Origin: Septoria linicola
Taxonomy: Eukaryota; Ascomycota; Dothideomycetes; Mycosphaerellales; Mycosphaerellaceae
Length of the DNA: 64,000 bases
Reading direction: 5' to 3'
NCBI GenBank assembly: GCA_024114885.1
Contig: CP099424.1
Coordinates: 2,108,001 to 2,172,000, forward strand
Shown: piece after piece, positions 20,167-33,850 of the stretch
How positions within the stretch are numbered: position 1 is the stretch's first letter
Layout: every line of letters begins with the position of its first letter
Made by a program: the position numbers and the translations under genes
Notes under the pieces: generated by a model
What the model was told of the DNA's origin: nothing
Seen by the model: only the letters and a program-made list of their open reading frames with translations
Databases searched by the model: none

Positions 20167-22930
20167 ATATCTATAGGAGCGGAGGACTAAGGAGGTACTA
20201 ACCTTAACCCTAATACTAATATCTTTTAAGGACCGAACTTAGGAGATAGACTATTTATAGCGTAGTTCTAGCTACTTATAGAGACTATCTAAGTAACCTA
20301 AAGCTAGAAAGTAATTGTCGCTTAGGTTCTACTACTACCTAGCTCGGACTAGAATCTCTTCTTTAATAGAGAGAACGTAACCGAGTATATTAAGCGTTTT
20401 AAAGTACTATATAGTAACTACGCTATTCTACTTATTAATAATAATAAATAGCTTTACGAGAAGTTACTTACTTAGGTTATAGTTGTCTAACGTAGACGAT
20501 ACTAGCGCCTTAATAGTTTCTATAACTAAGACTACGCTAAGTTTAAAGAGTCGATTATTAAAGAGTACCGAAAGTACGATAATATATATATACTTAGAAA
20601 CCGCTACTATATAGAGAACCTTTATAAGGTTAACCGTAGCGAGGATAATAATCTCTTAGAGTACTTAAGGCAGTTTATACTCTACTCTAATACTATACCT
20701 ACTTCGTATATAGACGAGCGTTCCTATACTCTTCTATTCGTACGAGGCCTTCTATTTCGTTTTAGTAAGAGACTCTAGGCCTATCTTAGGTTAGACCTTA
20801 ATAATAGTAACTTAGATTATAGTAAGCTCTTAAAGATAGCCTAGCGTTAGATTAATAGTAATAAGGACTTCAAATTAGAAGTATATAACGAAGGTAGTAG
20901 AGATGTCTAGTAGTTATACGAAGTAGTAAAGAAGTCCGCTCTAAGACTAAACTCTAAGTTCAAGGCTAGAGAAACGGTAGTCTATAAAGGCTATAAACTA
21001 GTAAGCGTCGATAATATTACCGCTAGTATATAAGACCTCGTAATTACTACGATTCGTCGACTCGAAGAAGGAGGTCTATAGTTACTACGCTCGTCGATAG
21101 GATAGTAGGCGAAGTCTTACGATTACGACTATCTATATATTCTAAGTCCTACTTATAGCTAGGAGATTTCGATTAATTTAGCTACGATAGATAACGGGTT
21201 AATAATCGAGGCCTATATAGCGATCGCTTTAAAGATTTTAGGTTATTACTATTAGATATATAGGCTCGAAGGCTATATAGCTATAAACTACGAGTACCTA
21301 TAGTAGTTCGAGACTAAGGGCTTAATATATAGAGATCTAAAGACTAGTATTATATACTATAGAACGCCTTACCTAGGTATAGAAAAGATATAGTACTACT
21401 AAGACAAGGAACTACTAAAGCTGTTCGTATTAATAGGAGTATTAGAGTAGCGCTATAGAAAGATTAATCTTGAAAATATAGATCGTTTATTAACGCTAAG
21501 AGCGAGCTAGTAGAGGATAGCGAACAAGGTAGCTAGTATCGACGGTCTTATTAATATTAGCTAAGTCGCTTCTATTACGTAGGAAGATTAGGACGATCTA
21601 ATCGGCGCCTACGTAGCTAGAGATAGCGTAAAGATAAAGTAGAACCTAAATCCTTCTCGTCTAGTTAGAAGATAGCTAATAGGAGTATAGAAGCGAATTA
21701 CGACTTAGGCTATAGCTATAAGAACCTACGCTTATCGTTACTTTTATATTAAAGAGGTTAAAGATAAAAACTAGCTAGCTCCTTACCTTATAGATATAGG
21801 AGAGTTAGAGGATTCTTAAACTTAGAGATATAATAACGATAAGATCGAGGATAAGTAGATATACAACTACCTAAACGGTCTACTAGTTCTAGTCGCTCCT
21901 ACGTATACTTAAAAGTAGAAGAAGGCTAAGAAGCCTCTAAAGACTAAGCGTATAGACAACTACCTTCGAGCTACGTACGCTAATAATAACGCTAACGTCT
22001 TCTAGATAGATAAAATACTCGAATCTAAGGTCTAGTTAAGCTTAGTAGAGATTATTCTCTATAGCGAGCGAGCGTCGTATTCCTTATAGAGCCGTGTTCT
22101 AAACGATATAGATCTATAAGAGAAGCTTAATAAGCTCTATATAAAGAAGCGTACGAATAGAGGTAGTAGAGCTAAGATTAGCGTATATTCCTTACTATCT
22201 AAAGCTTTTAGCGAGGAGTAGGTAGAGGAGGAGCTAACGAAAGCTGTCTTAGCGACTAATATTAAGGCCTTTTAGGCTACTACTATAGTAATTAATATAG
22301 TAAAGCCTAGGCCTACTTCTAAGCTTTACAAGCGGACTAATAATATCCTTCTATTATTTAATAAAGTCTATTAGATTGTTCTAAGTATCTACGTACCTAT
22401 AAAGTACAGCTCTTAAATAATAGCTTATAAGTCTTTAATCGACGAGGAGGCTAAGTTAATAATTATACCGATCGAACATATTTAGAAGCTTTAAGTTAGT
22501 ATAACCCCTCTTAGTAATATTACTATAAGAGGAGTTAGAGGTAAGGTTACTTTCGTTAGGTACTACCTAGAGGTGTTAATCGATACCTTTAGTATAAGAG
22601 TTACGATACTATTCCTAGTCTTACTAGCGAATAGCCTAATCTTACTTAGCCGGCCGTAGACGTAGCGTATACGCCTAGCTTCTAAGAACTACGATAATAG
22701 CTCGTAGGAAGGCTTAATTAGTACTCTAGACAGCCGTATTATTATATTTACTAGCTTTAATAGCTATAGTAATATACGTACTATAGAATAGGTACTAGGA
22801 AAAGCTAGAGTGCCGAGGAACTAGCTCTAGTCGATAGTACGAGTTTAGTAGGAGCTCTAATACGTATATCGCGTCTAGATTCTATAGAAGTTAGTATCCG
22901 AACTCTAACTTTTAGTAATTATTAGCTAAA
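20167..22930 (+). pseudogene. Gypsy B Gag and protease frame
   Basis: Reading RIP stops as Gln or Trp gives one long frame of about 920 codons. The start codon has itself been lost: element C keeps ATG where B has ATA at 20,167. Gag is recognisable by NRENVTEYIKRFKVLYSNY, then LEYLRQFILYSNTIP and LLFVRGLLFRFSKRLQAYL, the usual capsid layout of fungal Gypsy elements. The later part is retropepsin-like: SLIDEEAKLIIIP near 22,436, TPLSNITIRGVRGKVTFV, and LANSLILLSRP corresponding to the ILGRP region. The protease triad position reads Asp-Glu rather than Asp-Thr or Asp-Ser. The element is inactive. Confidence 0.75.
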
Positions 22931-23959
22931 GAATATAGGGTATACTGTCGAGGACTCTAGATCTTATAATAGCGAGGAGTAGAGAGAGAGATTATAAGCT
23001 TTTTAAGCTTCTACTATCCTTTCTATATAAGGTTTAGTAGTTAGAGATAAAAACTCTACTTAGGAGAGTTAGCTAGTAGAACGTTCTATAGTTACCTTTT
23101 TAAACGATAATTACGTTATACCTTCTATACTATACTTTAAACTATACTAGTAGTATAGATAGATAAGCGATTAGTACTAGTATTCGTTTACGGTTACTAA
23201 CAGCTCTAAACTCCTAGAGAATTAAGTCTTTAACTACCTTACGTAGTAGTTATCGTATATAAAGATAATTTACTTTAGAGACTATTTTATAGCGGACTTA
23301 ATTAGACAAAGTACCTCTCTACGATAATAGCTCGAACTATTAAGATAGGTTAATTATAGCTAGACTTAAACATAGTATAACTATCTCGTAGTAGTAGCCG
23401 TCGAAGGTAATATCGCTAAATTTAGCTAAAATAGTCGACTTAAGAAGCTTTTACTAGCTACCGGCGAAACTAAGCTAGCTTATACTAACGAGCGAGACTT
23501 GTACTAGAGTATTAGGTATAGTTTTAAAGAGGCTATACTAGTACCTTAATCGAGCTAGGGTTCGAATTATAGAGGCGAATACTTGATAATTACTTATAGG
23601 AAGATTAGAGAGGTAGAGCTAGCTATCTAAGAACCTAGACCCTACGACGAGGTTATCTCTAATAAAGTAGACGACGAGCTTAGCGAAGAGACGTACGTTA
23701 TCTCGGCCGCTATTAATATAGTAGTAGAGAGAGCTCGTAATAAAGAAGCTATAGGGTAGTAGAAGCTAGATAACTATATTAGCGCCTATACTCTTTATAA
23801 GCGAGTTACTAATAAGATTAAACTAGTAAATACGGACATTACTATAACTAATAGCTTAAACCCTAGCGGACTAAAGGACTAGCGACGGACTTATATTAAG
23901 AAGGAAGCGGCTATACTACCTAGTACTAGACCTTACGATAGTAAGTACCTAACTAAGAG

Positions 23960-25633
23960 GTTCTCGACGATCGAGCCTAGATTATAGCTTACGCCTAAAT
24001 AGCTTACAAAGTTCAAACCTAGTATAGAACTACTACTAAAGGAGCTAGATTTGTTATACTATATACTAAGGAACTAAGAAGCTACCTTTATATAGGACTT
24101 TACGTATTTAGGCTAAATTAACTCTAATATTACTCTACTATAGAAGATTTAGATAGTTCCTTACGAGCTATAGTAGTATCTAGGCTTCAAGCTAAACCTA
24201 TCGCTACGATATATCGTAGAAGATATACTAAGATAACGAATCTAAGCTAGAACTCTTAAGCTATACTATAGTACCTATTAAAATCTGTACTTCCTTATTA
24301 GTAAGAAGATAGAGGTAGATAAGCTAAAGAAGTATCGGTTAATTAACGTAGCTTAGAAGTTTAATTAAGTTACTATAAGAGATTCGAACTTACTACCTAA
24401 CGCTAAGGGTTTCTCTAAGGACTTTACTAGTTACGCGCTAGCCTCGTTAGTTAATATCTTCTCTAGATATAACTAAATCCTACTTGATAAATTATATAGA
24501 GATCTTATAGGCTTCGACTTACCGCTAGGACTATTACGGTAGACTACGTTACTATAAGGAGCTACGAATTCTATTACCTAGTTCGTTCGTATTATTAATC
24601 AAGTCCTTATAGAGTATGTCTCGTATAAAGTATAGCCGTTCCTTAATAATATTAGTATTAAAGAGCCTAAGACGAAGTACGATAGTAAAGAGGTTAAACC
24701 TAGCCTCTACTACTACGTTATTAAACATATTATAGCTATAGACGACGTTCTCTATAATATAGAACAGGCTAATATAATAGTAGCTTTTAATAAGCTATAG
24801 CTCTATTACGAATAACTAGTAATCGTTAGTTACCTTACTAGTATCGATAGTCGCTATCTAGACTTCGTAAGAGTAGCGAAGATTAAGAAATAGCTAACTC
24901 TAGAGAATTAGAAGGAGGTTCGAATCTTCCTTAGTATAGTTATATACTACCGCGTCTAGGTTAAAGGTTTTACGATTATCCTTACTCCGCTATTTAAACT
25001 CTTATAGAAGGATACTAAGTTTAAATAGACTACTAAATACTAACTAGCTAAAGACGTCGTCTTAAAGGTACTAGTTTCAGCCCTAGCCCTAGTTACTCTT
25101 AACTATAGAGAAGAAGTAGGACTTATTATCGTAGATATAGATTCAAGTAGTAAAGGTTAGAGATATACGCTTTCCTAATACGATCGAGACGAGCTACTTC
25201 TCTACTATCTAGTTCGGTATAAGTCCGGCCTATTTAACTCGGTAGAAGTTAAATATAATACTAGAAAGCGCGAATACCTTAGTATACTAAAGGTATTAAA
25301 GAAGCTAAAACTATAGCTGTTTAGAGTATACTTCTAACTAGAGATTAATATAAATACTCTCGTTTACTAGCTTAATAAGGCTACCTCTAATTTACTAAAT
25401 ATAGTAATAACGCGCTAGCTAGTATAGATCTACCTCTTCGACTTTAACGTTATATATATTCCTAGTAAGAAGTATATAGCTCTAGATTCTTTATTAAGGA
25501 AGCCTACTACGCTTAAAGATATAGAGGCTATAGAATAGGAAGAAGACGTAGATCTAATAATTAATAAGTAATTCTTCGATACTTTTTATATTAACGCTTT
25601 CTCTATATAAGTAATTTAGAGCGAGCTACCTAT
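23960..25633 (+). pseudogene. Gypsy B reverse transcriptase and RNase H
   Basis: Degraded frame with the standard RT blocks: KKYRLINVAQKFNQVTIRDS, FSRYNQILLDKLYRDLIGFD, LPLGLLRQTTLLQGATNSI, QFVRIINQVLIEY, then the catalytic block now FLNN (24,639-24,650) where functional enzymes have FLDD. RNase H follows (TLNYREEVGLIIVDIDSSSKG, KREYLSILKVLKKLK). The frame is cut at 25,633 by Gypsy C inside the linker before integrase, and the integrase continues at 38,877. Confidence 0.88.
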
Positions 25634-25913
25634 TAATAGATAACAACTACTCTAATACTAACCCCCTAGGTAGGTATAAGAGTAGTCGCTATAGAACAAG
25701 ACCTGTTCGGATAGTAATAGTCTTGTAATACGTTAATTAAATAGTAGTAACGAGCTTAAAATAGTAGCCCTAGGACTAAGAGCCTTATACTAGGACCGTA
25801 GGACATTAAATTAATCAAGTAGAGTAAATATTACTATCTTAGAAACGAGCTACTACCTTACTTTTATACTAAAACTACTAAGTACGGTATGTAGGTAGGC
25901 CTTTACCTTACTA
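25634..25913 (-). repeat. Gypsy C 3' LTR
   Basis: 280 bp, reverse-complement copy of the family LTR; the polypurine tract (AAGAAAAGGAGG on the minus strand) lies directly beside it at about 25,916-25,927. Confidence 0.92.
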
Positions 25914-26080
25914 ATCCTCCTTTTCTTAGTATCTAACTAGATACCTAACTACCTATAGAGCCTTCTTAGAATTACTTAAAGCTAGCTAGTTTTCCTATTA
26001 AAGTCTATTAAACTTTCAATTAGAGGCCTATTAAATAGTTACCTTTTCTAACGATAACTACTAAAAACACCTTCTTAGAT

Positions 26081-29000
26081 CTAATTATTATTCGCTAGAC
26101 GCTACTCTTCTACTATATCCTTAGAGATTTCCTTAGGAACAGCCTCTCTCTTCTTCGATACTAATACTTCTAAGTTACTATCCGCGCTTATAAAGCTAGC
26201 TTCGCTAAATATATACTCCTTAATATCTATAGCTATAACGTAGGTAGTATCGAATTAAGCTTCAGCTATAGTCTACTATTTAGCTATATAGACCTTGAAC
26301 TCCTCCTTACTTATACTAAAGAGCTTCTTTATCTCTATACTTACTACCTAATCCGCCTATAGAACTCGGCCTACTAAGGTATCGGAAATCAGGCCTAGGC
26401 TAGTTAGAAGTACCTTAGTAGCGAAAGGTTTTATTACTCGTGTAGGGTATATAGTGCCTAAAGCTATAAAGGGTATTCGCTCGCGAGAGAGATATACGCT
26501 ATAGACTATAGAAACGTTAATACGATTACTATTAGGTAACTTATCTAACGTTTAACTATTAGGGTAGGCTAGAAACACTATTAGAATTATACGATACTCT
26601 TCGTCTATACGAGTATACTACTAAGGAAGGTAGGAGTACGAAACGACTAGCGAGCCTATATTAGTACAAGGGTTCTTCTAACTAAGCTTGAGATTAGCTT
26701 TTATTTCGTTAGTAATTACTAGTAGTATAGTCTCGACAAAGCCTATACTATAGCTTTACTTATTAGCGATAATACGCCTCGCTAGCTACTTTACCTCCTT
26801 AGGGTTAAAGAGCCTATTACTAGCCGCGTTAGAGGTTAGTAAAAGTCGTCCTCTATCGCTAGTATCGTCTAGAGAGATCGTAAACTAAACCTAATTAAGG
26901 CCCTTCTCCTTAAGTAGTATATTCTTATTTAAGGCGATATATTAGAAGCCGTTAAGGTAGTTAGAACTAGCCTTATCGTCGAAGATATAAAAGGTAGTAG
27001 ATAGGTAGGCTACGTATTTAATAGTCGTATATAGAGTAGTAACTAGCTAATATAGCTATAGTAGAGGATACTAGCGAAGAAGCTATTAGGATAGCGAGTA
27101 CTATATACCGCGAGACTAACTATACTAACTAATAGCCGTGTTATACTATCGATATACTATAAACTTATACTATATAGCTTCGAGTAAGGAGCCTAGAATC
27201 TAAAATAGGCCTCTAGTAGAAGGAGAATAAAAGAGGAAGCTATAGTCGGTCTAGGTACCCTTATTACTATCGTAGTCTAAGAGCTCCTAAGCCTTCTAAT
27301 AGACGTCTAAAGTAACCTTCAAATCTACCTCGGTCGTAGAGAACTAAAAGGGTCCGAGGTAGCTTCTACCTACCTTACGTATTAGAGCGTTAATATCGTC
27401 CTCTAGCTCCTAAGTATTAGTACCTTTCTTACTACGACGAGTACGTCCTATAGGCTTAGGGAAGAAAGTATTCGCTTCTAGCTTAAACTACGTCCGGTTT
27501 TAAGTATTCTAGGCGATAAGAGCTTAGAGATTAGCTATACTACCTATCTAAATAATACGCTAGTAGAGGGCGTACGTTACGTTAGCCGTCTTCGGTAGCT
27601 TTAAACCTATAGTATTACCTATCTTAGCTATATATTCTTTATAAAGAGGCTAGCTAAGGTGTAGAAGAATATTAATTAAAGCGTAGCTCTTAGCTATCTT
27701 CTTCTTCTCCTAGATATTATCGACTTCTTTAAGAGCTTTACTAACGATTATATAGTAGTAGACTTTAGAGGTAATACTATCCTTTATACAAGCCTAGTAG
27801 CGTAGATTAGGCTCTAAGTCGCTCTCTAGCTTAATTCTACTATTATCTTCTAGTATAATTAGCGATAGGCGTCGCGGACCTAGTAATAGCTCCGTCGTAG
27901 GTAGTACTTAGTCTTACGTAGGATCGCTATTATCTAAAGTACTTAGTATAGGAGAAGTTTTAATCGAGGTAATAATAGTTTCTCTAGCGCGAATTCTAGT
28001 AAGCCTCCTACTCTTATAAAGGACAGGCGTAGGCTTCTTCGTAGAGCTTAGTATTAACTTCTCTAATTAAGCTTTTAGCCTCTATATAGTACTAGGCGAT
28101 ATAGAATCTCTAAGATAAGGCTCCGAGGTTATAAGTAAATTACCTTCTCCTTTTTCTTCTTAACTAGAGTTTCGAGTAGAACTAGATAAGGATAGGCTCT
28201 TAGGTATAGAGAAAGAGGGTCGTCTATTAGATCTTAGATTTCTAGAAGGAGGTAATAGTCTATAGGATATTAAGGGCTGTTTCTCTACTACTAGGAATAC
28301 GTAGGTTAGTTCTTTAGAGATCTCTCCTTTAGTAAGCTTGACTATAAATCTATACTAATTAAGTCTATAGCCCGCCTCTAGGCGCGCTTCTCTTATCTTA
28401 TAGCTAAATACGTCGACCTACGAGAGCTTCTTTTTAAACTTGTTCTAGTAGCGTCTCCTATCTAAGTTCGTATTAATAAAGCCTAAGCCCTACGAGCTAG
28501 GAGTCTTCTTACTTCTCTATAGCTAAAAATACTAGCTACGAGAGAATATATTCGCTACCTACTAATAGAAACGATCTTACTTTTACTACGCTAAGAAAAC
28601 CTAGTCTTTAGGCTCGCTCTCTTTAAAGATACCTTTATACTTATTTAACTATTAACGAAGGTTTCTAAGTATCTTTTTATCGTATAAGACTTAGTTAAGG
28701 AAAGGGAAGTTCTACTCGTGTCTAAACTCTATACGTAGCTACTACTAAATCAAATTTCTCTCCTTTACTAAGTCTCGGCCTTCTTAGCGTATCTTCTTTA
28801 TATTATCGCGCTTTATACTCTACGTATTAAGGTACTTCGGTAAAATCTTAGTAGAGAGGCGTTTAAAGAAGTTAAACACGTCGATCTTTATCTCGTCGTT
28901 TACTTCCTCGACTTACTTAAGTACTAAGTTAACGCTCTCCTCTTAGTCTTATAGTATCTCTAGCGATAGAATAGCTTCGGTAGTATTATTAAGGTTCGTT

Positions 29001-29633
29001 ATACTAGTAAGAGGTCTACTTAAGGCCTAGAAACTAACGAGCGAGCCTTCGCGATTAGTACGAGCAAGCGCTATACCTTATATAGAACTTAAAGAAGCTA
29101 TCTTTCGTCGTTTCTTTAGAGACTCTTATCTAAGTAGTTCTTATATAGGACTTCGAATAGGCGAGGTAGAAGGCGAAAGCGCTAGTCTTAATAAGCGTTT
29201 AGGCGTTAAAGAACGCTAGAAAGGGGAAGTCTTATTCTTTATACGCGATAGAGAAAGAGAACGTCTTTAATTAGTCGTATTAGTAGCTTAGGGCGATATA
29301 AAGCGCGTAACTAGTAATAAGTGACTTAAATAGCGAGGAGAGTTAGGCGCGTGACCGGTTATAGAGTTTTCTATTATATTAGTTACTACTTACGTATATA
29401 AATAGCTATATAGCGTTACTAGGTAGTAACGAAAGATAAGAATCGAACTTAATAGAAGTAAGGCTCTATAGTAACTAATTAATAGTTAATAAGGAAGAAG
29501 AGATCGTTTAGAGCGTAAAAGTAGTCTAATTATATATCTTATCGTAGTAGCGTAACTACTATTAGGATTAGGGGTCTATACGCGAGGCTTAGTTACGTAA
29601 GGTTTTAGTTATCGTTTAAAAAGATAACTAAAA
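26081..29633 (-). pseudogene. Gypsy C third frame downstream of integrase, unknown function
   Basis: On the same strand as pol and after integrase, a frame of about 1,180 codons can be followed from at least 29,633 down to a stop at 26,081, with interruptions only by TAG/TAA. It may extend further upstream toward 29,750. Sections in order: a hydrophobic part (LLLLSSILIFRYYLVTLY), a Ser/Arg/Pro-rich part (RRSLSLSRIKNK, SPSTSPIRSPIQELL), a charged helical part (VEEVNDEIKIDVFNFFKRL, KRDNIKKIRQEGRDLVKER), a middle part (LESDLEPNLRYQACIKDS, KSYALINILLHLSQPLYKEY) and a C-terminal part (SYLGPFQF, FYIFDDKASSNYLNGFQYI, PKEVKQLARRIIANK, FSISKEEFKVYIAK). I recognise no known domain. Element B has the same frame in three pieces, so it is a family trait and not a chance opening. 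Confidence 0.7.
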
Positions 29634-30794
29634 GTTTACTTTACCTTAACGCTTCCGTAGCTGTCATATACTACTAACGCTACTACTAATTACTATAGTA
29701 TATACCTTACTATTACTAATAAGGACTAAGACTTAGATACTATCGTCGTTACTTCTACTAACTTAAAAGAGCCTTATTTTTCGTATACCTAGTCGACTTA
29801 CTAGATCGCGCTTTCCGTATCGTAAGAGACTACTAGCGCTATAATTAATAGCTAGAAAGGAGCTATTAGCGCTATTATTACTAAAGATTTAAGCTTCTCT
29901 ACCTTTATATAGGCTGAAAAACCTTAAACTTTAAGAATTCTCTACTAGAAACTAATATCTTTAGCGACTCCTTTAGTTAGGCGAAGATTAGTAGTAGAAA
30001 GGCCCTTAGGACAGAAAATCATTATCTTACTTTACTAATTAGTAATAGAAAAGGGCTCTAGGAAGGTAGATTATAGTACTAACCTTAGAAATTACTAGTA
30101 GAAAAGAGCTTTAGGAGTATAGGTCTAGTTTAGATTTTTAAGACCTAGTAGTAGAAAGTAGCTCGAGATAGCTAACTTTTATAGCGATAGTAGGCTTAAG
30201 ACTTAGAAAAAGGAGTAGGATAGTAGGTTAGCTAGTAGATACAAAATCTATACTTAAAGGTTAAGCTTAGGAGAGTAACTAGCTATATAGATACTTATCT
30301 TAGCTATAGAAAATAGCGTTAGGATAGTTAGGATTAGCTAGATTTCTACTAATCTAGTAAAAGAGAAGCTTAGGAGGCTTAGATTAGAGCTCGATAGTAG
30401 CTCTAGGAATAAAAGAAGTACTTAGGACAGCTAAGATTTAGCTAGATTTATACTAGTCTAGTAAATTATAAGCTTAGGAAGCTCTAATTAGAGCTTAATA
30501 GTAGCTTTAGGAATAAGAGAAGCGCTTAGGAAAGTTAGATTAGAGCTCGATAGCCGCTCTAGAAACGAAAAGAAGCGCTTAGGATAGTACGATCTTAGGA
30601 AGATTAGCTCTTTTTATAGTAGAGGCTAGGCTTTAGTAGCTAGATCTTAGCTTATACCTCTAATTAAGTATCGCCTATCGAATTTCTAAATCTTTAGCTC
30701 TACTAGGCTAGCTTTAGCCTTTAGTTTACTAAGTCTTCTACTTCTTCTTTAAGCTCTATTAGTAGCTAGCGTATATAACTCTCTCTTTCTTCTT

Positions 30795-33700
30795 AAGTTA
30801 TTACTAATAGCTTACTAATAAAGATCTATAGATACTTGTACCTAGGTAGAAGGCCTAGTTCTATAACCGTCTCTATTAGTAGTAGTATTTCTTCTAGTTT
30901 AACCTAATCTAGAACTAGCTTTAGGTTTTCTTATAGAAAGGTATATTTCTTAAGATCTATCCTTTTATAGATATACTCTCGCTTAGAGCTATCTAGTTCC
31001 TCGAGTTTATACGATATACCTCTCTATAATACTTTAGATACTCTAAAAAGGCCTTCCTATCTAAATATAAGCTTATAGAAGAAGCTAGTTTTTAACTTAG
31101 AGCGGTATACTAATACGAGATCTCCTTTCTTTAGTATAGTAAGGTCCGTATAGCGATATTTATCGAAGTACGCCTTGTTCTATTCTTAGAGACGCTATTA
31201 GCGTAGTCGTCCTTCTTCTATAGTCGTTTCTATAGCTTCTAGAGCTTAAGCTCGAATCGTAAGGAGCTCTACTCTAGTCTTGACTTTGCTCTAATCTATA
31301 ATCCGGAAGGTATAGTGTTCTAGCTCGATTAGTAGTACTACGTTACGCCTAATTATTACCTCTAATAGTATTAGACTAGTAGTAGAGACTATTATCGTTC
31401 TCTCTACCTATAGAACCGCTAGAATATAGTTACGAATCGTATAAAGGCTACCGTTAGAGAGCTTTAAGTAAGCGTCTAATATTGTCTTATAGCCGACTTT
31501 AACGATAGCGTTAGACTAAGGGTAGTATAGCGAAATATTAATACGTTTAATACTATAAGACAGTAGTAGCTTCTCTACGTTACTAAGGTTAGTCTTATAG
31601 TTATCGAGGATAACTTCTATAGTAGTACCCTACTAGTAAAAGATCTCTTCCTATATAAACCTTACTATCTATACTAAGGAGATACTCTTTACTAGGTACT
31701 AGAATATACGTACTTCTAGCTAGCGTAATAGAGATTCGCGTATAACTATTAACGAATAGTTCTTCGAGATATATAAGCCGTCGATATACTACCTCTAGCC
31801 GACCGTAACTTAGAGTAGGATCTATAGTTCTCTAGGTACCTGTCTCCTATACTAAAGACTATAAATAGTATATTACTAAATAGCGAGCGAGATTTAAGCC
31901 TAGACTCTATCCTACTACTATCGTTTCTAGATAAGATTGTACGTCTGTTTAGCGCTATAGTAACTGTTCTTATAATAGTATACCTTAATAATACGAGCTC
32001 GCGCTTTAGGTTTATCGATAACTCGCTATAGGGGGCTAGCTACTCGTTCTTAGCGCTAGAGCTAGTTATCCTTAATATAAAATAGCCGATACTTCTTTCT
32101 TAACCGCTTATACTCGTTATTAGAAACTCCCTTAGGTCTTTATATCTATATAAGTACGAAAGCGATATTTATTGACTCCTAAGAGTAGATCCTATTAATT
32201 ATAGGTAGCTCGCTCTAAATTACCTATATAGAGAAAGCGTTAACGTAAAAGATATCGAAGAATTACTTATTAATTATTAGATCTACGTCTTCTTCCTATT
32301 CTATAGCCTCTATATCTTTAAGCGTAGTAGGCTTCCTCGATAAAGAATCTAGAGCTATATACTTCTTACTAGGAATATATATAATATTAAAGTCGAAGAG
32401 GTAGATCTATACTAGCTAGCGCGTTATTACTATATTCGGTAAATTAGAGGTAGCCTTATTAAGCTAGTAAACGAGAGTATTTATATTAATCTCTAGCTAA
32501 AAGTATACTCTAAATAACTATAGTTTCAGCTTCTTTAACGCCTTTAGTATACTAAGGTATTTACGCTTTCTAGTATTATACTTGACTTCTACTAGGTTAA
32601 ATAGGCTAGACTTATACCGAACTAGATAGTAGAGAAGTAGCTCGTCTCGATTATATTAGGAAAGCGTATATCTCTAACCTTTACTACTCGAATCTACGCC
32701 TACGATAATAAGTCCTACTTCTTCTCTATAGTTAAGAGTAACTAGGGCTAAGGCTGAAACTAGTACCTTTAAGACGACGTCTTTAGCTAGTTAGTATTCG
32801 GTAGTCTATTAAAACTTAGTATCCTTCTATAAGAGTTTGAATAGCGGAGTAAGGATAATCGTAAAACCTTTAACCTAGACATAGTAGTACGTAACTATAC
32901 CGAGGAAGATTCGAACCTTCTTCTAATTCTCTAGCGTCAGCTATTTCTTAATCTTCGCTACTCTTACGAAGTCTAGATAGCGACTATCGATACTAGTAAG
33001 GTAACCGACGATTACTAACTGTTCGTAATAGAGCTATAGCTTATTAAAAGCCACGGTTATATTAGCTCGTTCTATATTATAGAGGACGTCGTCTATAGCT
33101 ATAATATGTTTAATAACGTAATAGTAGAGGCTAGGTTTAACCTCTTTACTATCGTACTTCGTCTTAGGCCCTTTAATACTAATATTATTAAGGAACGGCT
33201 ATACCTTATACGAGACATACTCTATAAGTACTTGATTAATAATACGAACGAACTAGGTAATAGAATTCATAGCTCCTTATAGTAACGTTATCTACTATAA
33301 TAGGCCTAGCGGTAAGTCAAAGCCTATAAGGTCTCTATATAATTTATCGAGTAGGATTTAGTTATATCTAGAGAAGATATTAACTAACGAGGCTAGCGCG
33401 TAACCGGTAAAGTCCTTAGAGAAGCCCTCTACGTCGGGTAGTAAGTTCGAATCTCTTACGGTAACTTGATTAAACTTCTAAGCTACGTTAATTAACCGAT
33501 ACTTCTTTAGCTTACCTACCTCCGTCTTCTTACTAATAAGAAAGTATAGGTTTCGATAAGTACTATAGTATAGCTTAAGAGTTCTAGCTTAGATTCGTTA
33601 TCTTAGTATATCTTCTACGACGTACTATAGAGATAGGTTTAGCTTGAAGCCTAGATACTACTATAGCTCGTAAGGAACTGTCTAAATCTTCTATAATAGA

Positions 33701-33850
33701 GTAATATTAGGATTAATTCGGCCTAAATATATAAAGTCCTACGTAAAGGTAGCTTCTCGATTCCTTAGTATATAGTATAACAAATCTAGCTCCTTTAGTA
33801 GTAGTTCTATACTAGGTTTGAACTTTGTAAGCTATTTAGGCGTAAGCTAT
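30795..33850 (-). pseudogene. Gypsy C pol: reverse transcriptase, RNase H, integrase
   Basis: Minus-strand copy of the pol described for B. RT begins near 33,850 (LTKFKPSIELLLKELDLL); its catalytic block reads FLNN at 33,195-33,184, as in B. RNase H runs into integrase without interruption here, which shows the sequence that C destroyed in B. The integrase core carries RESLSR, a second catalytic Asp in EVILDN, and AIVKVGYK, where the catalytic Glu has become Lys. The C-terminal chromodomain position was not identified. Stops are TAG/TAA throughout. Confidence 0.85.
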
